32,393 nt of DNA from an uncultured Flavobacteriales bacterium (GCA_946478675.1 CAMLEF010000008.1:1-32393); one strand, 5' to 3'; positions 7,501-14,828 are shown, numbered from the stretch's first letter. Program-made: numbers and translations. The notes: generated by a model not told the origin, from the letters alone.

Positions 7501-8244
7501 ATGCAATTCGATCCGCACAATCCCATCGTCCAGCTTTGCCTCAAAGGCATGGACCTCGAAACAAAAGATCAACCGGAAGAAGCATTGAAGATCTTTCTGC
7601 AGGCGTGGAACGAAGCAACCAACGATTTTGAAAAATTCCTGGCGGCCCATTTTGTCGCGCGACGCCAGCGGGAGATTCGCGAAAAATTAAAATGGCTCGA
7701 ATCGGCATTGCAGTCGGCGCTGAGCGTGAATCGTGAAAATGTCGGCAGCGCGTTGCCTTCCCTCTACCTGAACATCGCGAATTGCTACGAAGAATTGAAC
7801 GATGCTTCTCACGCGGCAGAATATCGCGCAACGGGAAATGCGCTGATGGAAAACTTGTCCGACAAAGGCCCGTTCTATCACGGCACGAGAGCGGATTTGA
7901 AAGTGGGCGAGCTGCTCACGCCCGGCGCGATCTCGAATTACGATTCGAAAGTCACGATGAACCATATTTATTTTACGGCGCTGGTGAACGGCGCCGGTCT
8001 CGCTGCTGCGCTGGCAAAAGGTGAAGGCCGCGAACGCGTGTACATCGTGGAGCCGACCGGAAATTTCGAGAACGATCCGAACGTGACCGACAAAAAATTC
8101 CCGGGCAACCCGACGCGCTCCTATCGCAGCACTTCGCCGCTGAAGATCGTCGGTGAGGTCATGGAATGGATACGAATCACGCCGGAGCAATTGCAGAAAT
8201 GGCGCGAGAAGCTGGCGAATAACAAAGGAGAGATCATCAATTAA
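7501..8244 (+). CDS. arr: Rifampin ADP-ribosyltransferase (Arr) with N-terminal helical domain
   Basis: Arr transfers ADP-ribose from NAD to the C23 hydroxyl of rifamycins and so inactivates them. The C-terminal 126 residues (from about 122) are a full Arr domain. It contains FYHGTRADLKVGELLTPG, MNHIYFTALV, VEPTGNFENDPNVTDKKFPG and NPTRSYRS, and ends in NNKGEIIN. The three catalytic positions of mycobacterial Arr (His19, Tyr49, Asp84) align as His127, Tyr157 and Asp192, all with the same spacing, so the enzyme should be active. The first 115 residues are helical and TPR-like (EEALKIFLQAWNEA, LPSLYLNIANCYEEL) and are absent from the short mobile arr genes. Resistance to rifampin is an inference from the intact site. 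Confidence 0.93.
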   Translation: MQFDPHNPIVQLCLKGMDLETKDQPEEALKIFLQAWNEATNDFEKFLAAHFVARRQREIREKLKWLESALQSALSVNRENVGSALPSLYLNIANCYEELNDASHAAEYRATGNALMENLSDKGPFYHGTRADLKVGELLTPGAISNYDSKVTMNHIYFTALVNGAGLAAALAKGEGRERVYIVEPTGNFENDPNVTDKKFPGNPTRSYRSTSPLKIVGEVMEWIRITPEQLQKWREKLANNKGEIIN

Positions 8245-8326
8245 CGCCTGCTTCACCCGCAAAAAATCGTAGCGTTTATTCTACACTGAAAACGCAAATA
8301 CACTCCGTAATTGACGCAATCGCCCA

Positions 8327-8357
8327 TTGTGCTGTAGCTGATGCCCCGGTAATTTTG
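8327..8357 (+). promoter_or_regulatory. Bacteroidota-type promoter upstream of SRPBCC gene
   Basis: A TTG at 8327-8329 and a perfect TAATTTTG at 8350-8357 are separated by 20 bases. The start codon of the SRPBCC gene is 30 bases downstream. Confidence 0.6.
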
Positions 8358-8387
8358 TCTTTGTCAAACCGCTAAAACTTAAAGACC

Positions 8388-8840
8388 ATGTCAGGCAACA
8401 CCGTCAAATTACACCGCGTGCTCAAAGCAGCACCTGAAAAAGTATTCCGCGCTTTCACCGATGCCAACGCCATGGCCGCGTGGCTTCCTCCTTGCGGATT
8501 TGTATGCGTCGTTCACGAGATGGACGTGCGCGTGGGCGGCGGCTTCCGCATGTCGTTCATCAATTTCTCCACGGGCAACGGCCATTCGTTCGGAGGAAAA
8601 TACCAGGAAGTAAAACCGAACGAGTTCCTGAAATATTCCGACAAATTCGACGATCCGAATATGCCCGGCGAAATGACGACTTCCGTTACGCTGAAAAAAG
8701 TTTCCGTCGGAACGGAGATCAGCATCACGCAGGAAGGCATCCCGGCGATGATTCCCGTCGAAATGTGCTACCTCGGCTGGCAGGAATCGCTCGACAAGCT
8801 GATGCGCCTCGTGGAACCGGTGATCCCGGACGGACAATAA
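8388..8840 (+). CDS. SRPBCC-domain protein (AHSA1 type)
   Basis: A 150-residue single-domain START-like (SRPBCC) protein, a helix-grip fold with a deep hydrophobic ligand cavity. The AHSA1 signature is visible: the N-terminal HRVLKAAPEKVFRAFTDANAMAAWLPP, a central GGGFRMSF with GGKYQEVKPNEFLKYS, and the C-terminal helix GWQESLDKLMRLVEP. Proteins of this group bind small hydrophobic molecules or act as cochaperone-like proteins, and the ligand is unknown here. It is preceded by its own promoter and followed by the DUF1801 gene. Two distant paralogues lie at 10444 and 10944. Confidence 0.88.
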   Translation: MSGNTVKLHRVLKAAPEKVFRAFTDANAMAAWLPPCGFVCVVHEMDVRVGGGFRMSFINFSTGNGHSFGGKYQEVKPNEFLKYSDKFDDPNMPGEMTTSVTLKKVSVGTEISITQEGIPAMIPVEMCYLGWQESLDKLMRLVEPVIPDGQ

Positions 8841-8856
8841 GCGTTTTCACCGAAAC

Positions 8857-8887
8857 GTTGTCACGAAACCATCACAGTTATCTTTCG
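8857..8887 (+). promoter_or_regulatory. Promoter region of DUF1801 gene with shared GTTGTCACGAAACC motif
   Basis: Two readings are possible. As a housekeeping promoter, TTG at 8858-8860 and TATCTTTCG at 8879-8887 are 18 bases apart. As an ECF promoter, GTTGTCACGAAACC (8857-8870) differs in one of 14 bases from the motif upstream of the ECF41 sigma operon (12891-12878, minus strand) and contains the TGTCAC core. The start codon follows only 5 bases after the -7 box, so the leader would be very short or absent. Confidence 0.5.
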
Positions 8888-8892
8888 CAAAC

Positions 8893-9318
8893 ATGAACGT
8901 ACAGGAACAGATCCAAACCTACATCGACAGTCAGCCGGAAGCGAAACGCAACGATATGCAAACGTTGCATTCGCTCATCCGGAAAACGCTTCCGAAAGGA
9001 AAACTGTGGTTTCTCGACGGTAAAGACAGCGCAGGAAAAACGGTTACCAATCCGAACATCGGCTATGGCGCTTACACGATGAAATACGCCGATGGAAAAA
9101 CGCGCGAGTTTTACCAGGTGGGCCTGAGCGCCAACACGACCGGCATTTCGGTGTACATCATGGGCCTCGACGACAAAACGTACCTGCCGGAAACGTACGG
9201 GAAGAAGCTGGGCAAAGCGAGCGTCACCGGCTACTGCATCAAATTCAAAGCGCTGAAAGATATCGACACGGCTGTGCTGCAGGAGGCGATCCGCGACGGC
9301 AGCAGCAGGAGCAAATAA
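8893..9318 (+). CDS. DUF1801-family protein
   Basis: A 141-residue protein of the DUF1801/YdhG-like group. It starts with the typical helix IQTYIDSQPEAKRNDMQTLHSLIRK. A small alpha/beta domain follows, with KLWFLDG, NPNIGYGAYTMKYADG and YIMGLDDKTYL, and a KLGKASVTGYCIKFKALKDID motif near the C-terminus. No catalytic residue pattern is obvious. Some relatives are annotated as iron-binding or stress proteins, but a function cannot be assigned from sequence. It may be controlled by the ECF41 sigma factor encoded at 11374, because the two loci share a promoter motif (inference). Confidence 0.85.
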   Translation: MNVQEQIQTYIDSQPEAKRNDMQTLHSLIRKTLPKGKLWFLDGKDSAGKTVTNPNIGYGAYTMKYADGKTREFYQVGLSANTTGISVYIMGLDDKTYLPETYGKKLGKASVTGYCIKFKALKDIDTAVLQEAIRDGSSRSK

Positions 9319-9338
9319 CTTCTGCTATCATCGTGTGA

Positions 9339-10325
9339 TTACGAGGCCGCATTGTACCGCGACTTGTAATCCACCGGCGACAATCCGGCCACGCGGCTGA
9401 ACACTTCACGGAATGCTTTCGTATCGGAATACCCGACTTCGTACATGACTTCGCTGACGGTTTTTCGCGTCGTCTCCAATGAGCGTTTGGCGGCTTCGAC
9501 TTTCACGCGCTGCAGGTAATCGAGCGGCGTCATGCCCGTGGCCTTGATGAAGCGACGATCGAAATTCCTTCTGCCGAGATGAAATTTTTCCGCGAGGAAT
9601 TCCACGGAAATTTTCTGCGGGTAATGTTTTTCCATGTACGCCTGGGCGCGCAGGATCACTTCGTCGCTGTGTTTTTTCTGGCCGGTGAAAATAGCGAACG
9701 GCGATTGCATTTGCCGGTCCATGTCGACCTGGAACATTTTCGCGCAATAAACAGCGGTCGTACGGTCGTAATATTTTTCAATGAGCAGCAGCGCCAGGTT
9801 CAGGAACGAATACGCGCCGCCATTCGTGTAAACGCCCGATTCATGCGTGATCAGCTTTTCTTCTTTCAGGTCGACACCCGGGAACGCCTGGCGAAAAGCC
9901 GCCGCGTGCGCCCAATGTGTGGAACAGGTTTTCCCTTCGAGAATGCCGGTTTGTGCAAGCATAAAAATTCCGCTGCACATGCTCGCCACTTCTGCGCCTA
10001 AGCGATATTGTTTCCCGATCCAGCGGATAATCGCTTTGTTTCCTTTCTGAATATCAGCGGCTGTGCGGATCCCGGAAGGCGGAACGATGACGAGGTCCGT
10101 TCGCTTCAACGTGGAAAGATGCACTTCCGGCTGCAGCGTGATCCCGGCTTTGCTGAAACGCACTTTATCGGAAACGCCCGCGGTTTGCACGAGGTATTTT
10201 TCTTCTTTTCCATTCCGCAGCTGGAATTGATTGGCTTCGCGGAACATTTCCCAAACGCCGGCAACCGTGGCGATCGTGCCCATGTTGACCGGGCCGTCGG
10301 GAACAAGAATGGTGATGTGTTTCAT
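9339..10325 (-). CDS. GlxA-type AraC-family transcriptional regulator
   Basis: A 328-residue regulator. The N-terminal 190 residues are a DJ-1/PfpI (class I glutamine-amidotransferase-like) domain beginning KHITILVPDGPVNMGTIATV. It has a cysteine in EVASMCSGIFMLAQTGIL at the usual elbow position. The C-terminal 100 residues are an AraC double helix-turn-helix (SVEFLAEKFHLGRRNFDRRF and VSEVMYEVGYSDTKAFREVF). I chose the ATG at 10325; an upstream in-frame ATG at 10445 would overlap the divergent gene. It is transcribed away from the SRPBCC pair at 10444, so it probably regulates them or itself through the 118-bp shared region. The inducer is unknown. Confidence 0.92.
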   Translation of the reverse strand: MKHITILVPDGPVNMGTIATVAGVWEMFREANQFQLRNGKEEKYLVQTAGVSDKVRFSKAGITLQPEVHLSTLKRTDLVIVPPSGIRTAADIQKGNKAIIRWIGKQYRLGAEVASMCSGIFMLAQTGILEGKTCSTHWAHAAAFRQAFPGVDLKEEKLITHESGVYTNGGAYSFLNLALLLIEKYYDRTTAVYCAKMFQVDMDRQMQSPFAIFTGQKKHSDEVILRAQAYMEKHYPQKISVEFLAEKFHLGRRNFDRRFIKATGMTPLDYLQRVKVEAAKRSLETTRKTVSEVMYEVGYSDTKAFREVFSRVAGLSPVDYKSRYNAAS

Positions 10326-10414
10326 AGGAGGATTCAAATGTACGTTTTCGTGATTGTCCAAATCAACCCGTGCGTATGTCCATTTTACACATTCTGAAGG
10401 GGCATACCGGACTA

Positions 10415-10422
10415 TACATTTG
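10415..10422 (+). promoter_or_regulatory. Probable -7 box for the tandem SRPBCC genes
   Basis: TACATTTG is a perfect TAnnTTTG match 21 bases before the start codon at 10444. The -33 position holds CTG (10394-10396) instead of TTG. It lies in the intergenic region shared with the divergent AraC-type regulator. Confidence 0.45.
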
Positions 10423-10443
10423 TTGTGAGAAATATCTGTTACC

Positions 10444-10935
10444 ATGACAACCGATTTTACAACTACGCTGCTGGTCGATCAATCGCCGCAGGACGTTTAC
10501 AGCGCAATCACCAACGTGCGCGGCTGGTGGAGCGAGAACATCGAAGGCCCGACAGAAAAGCTGAACGATGAATTCTTTTACCAGTACAAAGACGTGCACA
10601 GCTGCAAAATGAAAATTACCGAAGCTGTTCCGGGAAAAAGGATCGTGTGGCTCGTGCTGGAAAACCAGTTCAGCTTTACGCAGGATAAAAGCGAATGGAA
10701 AGGCAACCGCATCGTGTTCGACATTGCTGGAAAAGACGGGAAGACGCAATTGACATTTACGCAAATCGGGCTGGTCCCGGCGTATGAATGCTATTCCGTT
10801 TGCCAGGATGCGTGGACGAGCTACATCCAGGGCAGCCTGAAGAATCTCATCGTTACGGGAAAAGGCAATCCCAACACGCGCGAGCATGATCTGAATAAAG
10901 AGCTGATCGAAAAATGGGGACTTCCCGTCAAATAA
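10444..10935 (+). CDS. SRPBCC-domain protein, first of a tandem pair
   Basis: A 163-residue helix-grip protein: the N-terminal strand and helix TTDFTTTLLVDQSPQDVYSA, then VRGWWSENIEG, EWKGNRIVFDIAG and the C-terminal LVPAYECYSVCQDAWTSYIQGSL. The last block, LVPxxECYxxCxxAWxxY, is shared with the next gene, so the two are paralogues from a local duplication. It retains a longer C-terminal tail than its partner. It is divergent from the AraC/GlxA regulator, whose probable target it is. The ligand or substrate is unknown. Confidence 0.88.
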   Translation: MTTDFTTTLLVDQSPQDVYSAITNVRGWWSENIEGPTEKLNDEFFYQYKDVHSCKMKITEAVPGKRIVWLVLENQFSFTQDKSEWKGNRIVFDIAGKDGKTQLTFTQIGLVPAYECYSVCQDAWTSYIQGSLKNLIVTGKGNPNTREHDLNKELIEKWGLPVK

Positions 10936-10943
10936 TTTATCCA

Positions 10944-11372
10944 ATGAAAAAACAAAGTTTCAGCTACCGTTTTACGACGCCTCAATCACCGGGAAAAGTT
11001 TTTGAGCGACTGCAAAACATCCCGCAATGGTGGTCGGGATTGTTCAACGAAACGATCGAGGGAAAAAGCGCGCAGACGGATGACGAGTTTACCTTCAGCG
11101 CCGGGGAAGGAATGCATTTCTCGAGACAAAAGCTGGTGGAGCTCGTTCCCAACCGGAAAATCGCCTGGCAGGTCACGGACAGCAAGCTCACCTTCCTGGA
11201 AAATACGAGCGAATGGAACGGCACGAAACTGCAGTTCGATTTGTCTTCTGACGGGAAAATAACCACGGTTACGTTCACGCACGATGGGCTCGTTCCGCAA
11301 ATGGAATGCTACGGCAACTGCTCTTCCGCCTGGACGGGTTATCTCGAAAAGCTGGAGAAGGCGCTGAGCTGA
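10944..11372 (+). CDS. SRPBCC-domain protein, second of a tandem pair
   Basis: A 142-residue paralogue of the preceding protein, with the shared blocks IPQWWSGLFNETIEG, EWNGTKLQFDLS and LVPQMECYGNCSSAWTGYLEKL. It starts 8 bases after the upstream stop codon, so the pair is an operon. Conservation of the paired cysteines in ECYxxCxxAW in both copies suggests a structural or functional role for them. The gene ends 1 base before the end of the convergent sigma-factor gene, leaving no room for a terminator between them. Confidence 0.87.
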   Translation: MKKQSFSYRFTTPQSPGKVFERLQNIPQWWSGLFNETIEGKSAQTDDEFTFSAGEGMHFSRQKLVELVPNRKIAWQVTDSKLTFLENTSEWNGTKLQFDLSSDGKITTVTFTHDGLVPQMECYGNCSSAWTGYLEKLEKALS

Positions 11373-11373
11373 T

Positions 11374-12222
11374 TTACTCTTCGCGCCCGTGTAACTTGTC
11401 CGGGTTGCGCATGTACAGCAAGCGCGCAATCTGCCGCTCGTCCGCATCCACGTACACCAGCGAATCCCACGCGCCGGAATCCTTGCGGAACAGCAGCATC
11501 GCCGGCGCGCCGTTGACGAACACGTGGCGGTAACCGTACAGCTCCGCCTTTCCATCCGGAAGCTGCATCACGCCGAAAAGGAACTTCAGCACTTTCTCGA
11601 AACCGAACAACGGCTTGAGCGCAGCCGCACGTTTTCCTCCGCCGTCGCTGTAGAGCTCGATGTCGTTGCGCAGCAAATGCTCCAGCGAGGAACGGTCCTG
11701 CTGCGCGAGTGAAAACAGGAACGCTTCGGTCAGCGCGCGGTGACGTTCCGGGTCGACGGGGCGTGTGGTGGTGCGGCGCAGCCTTTCGTGCGCACGGTGC
11801 AGCAGCTGGCGGCAGTTTTCTTCCGCCATTCCCGTGAGCTCCGCGATGTGGCTGTATTCCTCCGAAAAACTTTCTCGCAGGATGAACACGGCGCGCTCGG
11901 CGGGATTCAGTCGCTCGAGCAAAAACAGCAAACCGTATTCGATCGTCGGAGAAGGATCCGGCTCGAAGGTGATGAGTGGTTCCGGCAGCCACGGTCCGGT
12001 GTAGCGTTCGCGCAGCGCCTTCAATTCTTCCAGCCGTTTGATGCTGCGGTTGATCGTCATGCGCGCGAGGTATGCCTTCGGATCGCGGGCCTGCTCCACG
12101 GAAATCCATTTTTCGAAAACGTCATGCACAATGTCTTCCGCATCTGCCGCAACACCGAGCATGTTGTAGGCGATGCGGAAGAGATAAGGCCGTAGCGCGA
12201 GAATTTCCGCTGATAATTCCAT
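11374..12222 (-). CDS. ECF41-group RNA polymerase sigma factor with SnoaL-like C-terminal domain
   Basis: A 282-residue extracytoplasmic-function sigma factor. Sigma region 2 is at residues 8-65 (YLFRIAYNMLGVAADAEDIV, YLARMTINRSI) and region 4 at about 95-150 (LNPAERAVFILRESFSEEY, HIAELTGMAEENCRQLLHRA). A SnoaL/NTF2-like extension follows (155-282). The ECF41 hallmarks are all present: linker GPWLPEP (76-82), DGGGK (193-197) and a final NPDKL near the C-terminus. In ECF41 proteins the C-terminal domain takes the place of an anti-sigma factor and modulates activity. It lies 53 bases downstream of the carboxymuconolactone-decarboxylase-like gene, its conserved partner and usual target. The activating signal is unknown. 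Confidence 0.94.
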   Translation of the reverse strand: MELSAEILALRPYLFRIAYNMLGVAADAEDIVHDVFEKWISVEQARDPKAYLARMTINRSIKRLEELKALRERYTGPWLPEPLITFEPDPSPTIEYGLLFLLERLNPAERAVFILRESFSEEYSHIAELTGMAEENCRQLLHRAHERLRRTTTRPVDPERHRALTEAFLFSLAQQDRSSLEHLLRNDIELYSDGGGKRAAALKPLFGFEKVLKFLFGVMQLPDGKAELYGYRHVFVNGAPAMLLFRKDSGAWDSLVYVDADERQIARLLYMRNPDKLHGREE

Positions 12223-12275
12223 GAAGTAAACGGAGCGTGCTGCAAAAGTAACAAGACCGCACGCCGTCGCCGCAA

Positions 12276-12836
12276 TTACGCGCTTCTTTTCTTCGCGATG
12301 TCGCAGAGCATATCGGAATGAATGTTGAGCCCGATATTGCCGATGTTGTAATAGAATTCCGTCGACGTCACCCAGACGATCTCGCAGATGGAGCGCTCGT
12401 CGTAATGCGCGGCGAGCCGGTCGAATGTTTCTTTGTCCATTTTGCGGTCGCGCGCAAGCATGGTGACGTAATCGAGCAATGCTTTTTCTTTCGCGGAAAA
12501 AAGCGTGCTGTGCGTGTAGTCGTTTAACGCGTCGAACTTCGCCTGGTTCATCGAGCTCATGATCGTAAACGCGCGGCCGATGTCGATGCAGAAGAGGCAG
12601 ACGTTGAGGCGCGCCACCTGTTCGCGGATGAGCATCACGGTTTCCGGCGGCAGCAGCAGCTTCTTGTCGAGCTGGCCGATCTTCCCGGAAAACGAACCGA
12701 ACGCCAGCGGCATGCGCGCGGCCGTCACTTTCACCGGCGTAATCACTTTGCCGAAACGTTTTCGCGTGAAGAAATAGAGCAGCCGCATGATGAATCCGTT
12801 CGGCGCTTCAATCGGTGCAAGAAAAGGAGTGTCCAT
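12276..12836 (-). CDS. Carboxymuconolactone decarboxylase-family (AhpD-like) protein, ECF41 partner
   Basis: A 186-residue all-helical CMD/AhpD-fold protein, with a CxxC pair in VARLNVCLFCIDIGRAF and the DYVTMLARDRKMDKETFDRL helix region. The histidine that follows the CxxC in true AhpD is not present, so peroxidase-cycle activity is uncertain. ECF41 sigma factors are consistently encoded beside such a gene and drive its promoter, which fits here: the gene precedes the sigma gene and has a TGTCACA element upstream. I start at MDTPFLAPIEAPNG, the ATG at 12836; a longer in-frame start would run through the promoter motif. Confidence 0.9.
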   Translation of the reverse strand: MDTPFLAPIEAPNGFIMRLLYFFTRKRFGKVITPVKVTAARMPLAFGSFSGKIGQLDKKLLLPPETVMLIREQVARLNVCLFCIDIGRAFTIMSSMNQAKFDALNDYTHSTLFSAKEKALLDYVTMLARDRKMDKETFDRLAAHYDERSICEIVWVTSTEFYYNIGNIGLNIHSDMLCDIAKKRSA

Positions 12837-12877
12837 AAGATTTGTTTTTGATGACACCCTTAAGAGTGCGGAACGGC

Positions 12878-12891
12878 GGTTTTGTGACAAC
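12878..12891 (-). promoter_or_regulatory. Candidate ECF41 -35 element upstream of the CMD/sigma operon
   Basis: Read on the minus strand this is GTTGTCACAAAACC, containing TGTCACA, the published -35 consensus of ECF41 promoters, 46 bases before the start codon. The usual CGTC -10 is not evident at 16-17 bases; CTCT occurs there instead. Autoregulation by ECF41 is the expected arrangement. Confidence 0.6.
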
Positions 12892-12966
12892 CTGCGCTGA
12901 AATTTATTCCGCTGTGTCCCAAAACGATGCGGAGATTTCTTTGGAAACGTTGTCGCGAACGAAAAT

Positions 12967-12982
12967 TATACCGAACAGTATT
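12967..12982 (+). promoter_or_regulatory. Imperfect TetR-type operator upstream of the tetR gene
   Basis: TATACCGAACAGTATT matches 13 of 16 bases of the perfect palindrome found between tetR and the thiolase gene (13619-13634). A further half-site, TACCGAT, lies at 12995-13001. Both flank a perfect -7 box, so binding here would block transcription of the regulator. Confidence 0.6.
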
Positions 12983-12986
12983 TTCT

Positions 12987-12994
12987 TAACTTTG
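12987..12994 (+). promoter_or_regulatory. -7 box of the tetR gene
   Basis: TAACTTTG is an exact TAnnTTTG match 16 bases before the start codon. No TTG is visible at the correct distance upstream. It lies between two candidate TetR half-site regions. Confidence 0.5.
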
Positions 12995-13010
12995 TACCGA
13001 TTTCACGACC

Positions 13011-13601
13011 ATGTCCAAAGCAGAACGCACCCGGCAATTCATCATCGAGAAGACGGCTCCCGTTTTCAACGCGAAAGGTTATGCGGGCACGTCGCTCAAC
13101 GACATCGTGGAAGTCACCGGCCTGACGAAAGGCAGCGTGTACGGCAACTTCGGGAACAAAGACGAAGTGGCGCTCGCGGTGTTCGATTATAATTTCGGCA
13201 GGATCTCCGCTTACATCCGCGAACGGGTGCATGCCCGCGACACGGCCATCGGCAAGCTGCTCGTGTACCCGGAAGTGTATCGCGATTTCCTGAAGATCGG
13301 TTTTCTCAAAGCGGGTTGTCCCGTACTCAACACCGCCACCGAAGCCGACGACACGCATCCTGCGCTGCGCGAAAAAGCAGTGAACGCCCTCAAGACCTGG
13401 CGCTATTACCTCGAGAAAATCGTGGCGCGCGGCATTGCCGACAAAGAGCTCAAAGCTTCCGCGAAACCTGCCGAAGTCGCTTCACTCGTCATGACGCTCA
13501 TCGAAGGCGCGGTGATGATCGCGAAGGTGACCGGGAAAACCGCGGAGCTTCACGTGGCGATGGACCATCTCGAAAAAATCATTCGCGATCTCGAACGATA
13601 A
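13011..13601 (+). CDS. TetR/AcrR-family transcriptional regulator
   Basis: A 196-residue repressor. The N-terminal helix-turn-helix is canonical: TRQFIIEKTAPVFNAKGYAGTSLNDIVEVTGLTKGSVYGNFGNKDEV (residues 6-52, written here only as its TetR_N pattern). The C-terminal ligand-binding domain includes FLKAGCPVLNTATEADD, a motif seen in a common TetR subgroup. It is followed 48 bases later by a thiolase gene in the same direction. A perfect 16-bp palindrome lies in that gap and a degenerate copy lies upstream of this gene. The simplest model is a self-regulating repressor that also controls the thiolase, relieved by an acyl-CoA or fatty-acid-derived ligand; the ligand part is inference. Confidence 0.92.
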   Translation: MSKAERTRQFIIEKTAPVFNAKGYAGTSLNDIVEVTGLTKGSVYGNFGNKDEVALAVFDYNFGRISAYIRERVHARDTAIGKLLVYPEVYRDFLKIGFLKAGCPVLNTATEADDTHPALREKAVNALKTWRYYLEKIVARGIADKELKASAKPAEVASLVMTLIEGAVMIAKVTGKTAELHVAMDHLEKIIRDLER

Positions 13602-13618
13602 AATTTTTTAAACCTGAT

Positions 13619-13634
13619 TATACCGATCGGTATA
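13619..13634. promoter_or_regulatory. Perfect 16-bp palindrome, probable TetR operator
   Basis: TATACCGATCGGTATA is a perfect inverted repeat between the tetR stop codon and the thiolase start codon (ATG at 13650). The core ACCGATCGGT is of the type bound by TetR-family dimers. Its position 15 bases before the thiolase start, with a 13/16 copy before tetR, supports specific control of both genes. Confidence 0.75.
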
Positions 13635-13649
13635 TTAAACAGAAACCCT

Positions 13650-14828
13650 ATGAAAGACGAATTTATCGTAGCCGCCCGACGCACGCCGATCGGCAGTTTT
13701 CTCGGCAGCCTCTCCGACACTTCCGCCACAGAGCTCGGCGCTGCGGCCATTCGCGAAACACTCGCTGCGGCAGGAATTGCTCCTTCGGAAATTGATTCCG
13801 TGTACATGGGCAACGTGCTTTCCGCGAACCTCGGCCAGTCGCCCGCGCGGCAGGCGGCGAAATTTGCGGGCATTCCCGATGAGACGGACGCAACGACGAT
13901 CAACAAAGTGTGCGCGGCAGGAATGAAAGCCGTCATGCTCGGTGCGCAACAGATCCAGCTGGGACTGGAAGATCTCGTCATTGCAGGCGGAATGGAAAGC
14001 ATGAGCAACGTGCCGCATTACGCGATGCTGCGCAAACAAACGAAGCTCGGCGATGAACTGATGGTCGATGGCTTGCAGAAGGACGGCCTCACGGACGTGT
14101 ATCATCACGTGCACATGGGTCGCATTGCGGAAATGTGCGTGCGCAAATTCGGTCTCACGCGCGAACAGCAGGATGCGTATGCTTTACAATCGTACGAGCG
14201 TGCGCAGCAGGCGACGAAAGCCGGGAAGTTCCGCAACGAGATCGCGCCGTTCGCAGTGAAGCGCAAAGAAGGCGAAACGCTGCTGCAGGAGGATGAAGAC
14301 ATTTACAAGATCATTCCGGAAAAGATGACGAAGCTGAAGCCGACGTTTGAAAGCGAAGGCACGATCACTGCTGCCAACGCGAGCAATCTCAACGACGGCG
14401 CAGCGGCCCTGCTCCTCGCTTCGGAGGAGGCTGTGATGAAATATCATCTTCATCCCATCGCGCGCATCGTGGCGTATGCAGATGCCGCACAGGCGCCCGA
14501 ATGGTTTACCACTGCGCCTTCCGTCGCTTTGCCGAAAGCGCTGCAACGTGCGAACCTCACGCTCGCCGATATTGATTACTTCGAGATCAATGAAGCGTAT
14601 GCAGCGGTGGCGCTGGCGAATCAATCGCTGCTGGGCATCGACGGCAGCAAGGTGAACGTTTACGGCGGCGCGGTGGCGATGGGACATCCGCTCGGCGCTT
14701 CGGGCGCACGCATTCTTTGCACGCTGCTTTCGGTGCTGCAGCAGGAAGGCGGTCGTTACGGCGCGGCGGCCATCTGCAACGGCGGCGGCGGCGCATCGGC
14801 AGTCATTCTCGAAAAACTCAGCGCATGA
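13650..14828 (+). CDS. Acetyl-CoA C-acetyltransferase (thiolase)
   Basis: A 392-residue biosynthetic-type thiolase that condenses two acetyl-CoA to acetoacetyl-CoA, or carries out the reverse. The catalytic residues are all visible: nucleophile Cys88 in TTINKVCAAGMKA, His346 in GHPLGASGAR, and Cys376 in CNGGGGASA. The NEAYA motif is present in EINEAYAAVALA. Length and motif spacing match the acetoacetyl-CoA thiolase family (AtoB/PhaA/ThlA). It follows a TetR gene with an operator between them. Its stop codon overlaps the start codon of the DinB-like gene (ATGA), implying translational coupling. Whether it serves degradation or synthesis cannot be told from the context. Confidence 0.95.
   Translation: MKDEFIVAARRTPIGSFLGSLSDTSATELGAAAIRETLAAAGIAPSEIDSVYMGNVLSANLGQSPARQAAKFAGIPDETDATTINKVCAAGMKAVMLGAQQIQLGLEDLVIAGGMESMSNVPHYAMLRKQTKLGDELMVDGLQKDGLTDVYHHVHMGRIAEMCVRKFGLTREQQDAYALQSYERAQQATKAGKFRNEIAPFAVKRKEGETLLQEDEDIYKIIPEKMTKLKPTFESEGTITAANASNLNDGAAALLLASEEAVMKYHLHPIARIVAYADAAQAPEWFTTAPSVALPKALQRANLTLADIDYFEINEAYAAVALANQSLLGIDGSKVNVYGGAVAMGHPLGASGARILCTLLSVLQQEGGRYGAAAICNGGGGASAVILEKLSA

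Noticed and set aside
11339..12109. Other long open frames on the minus strand over the sigma-factor gene
   Set aside because: They are out of frame with the sigma factor, arginine/alanine/proline-rich, and carry no domain; they are shadows of a GC-rich gene.
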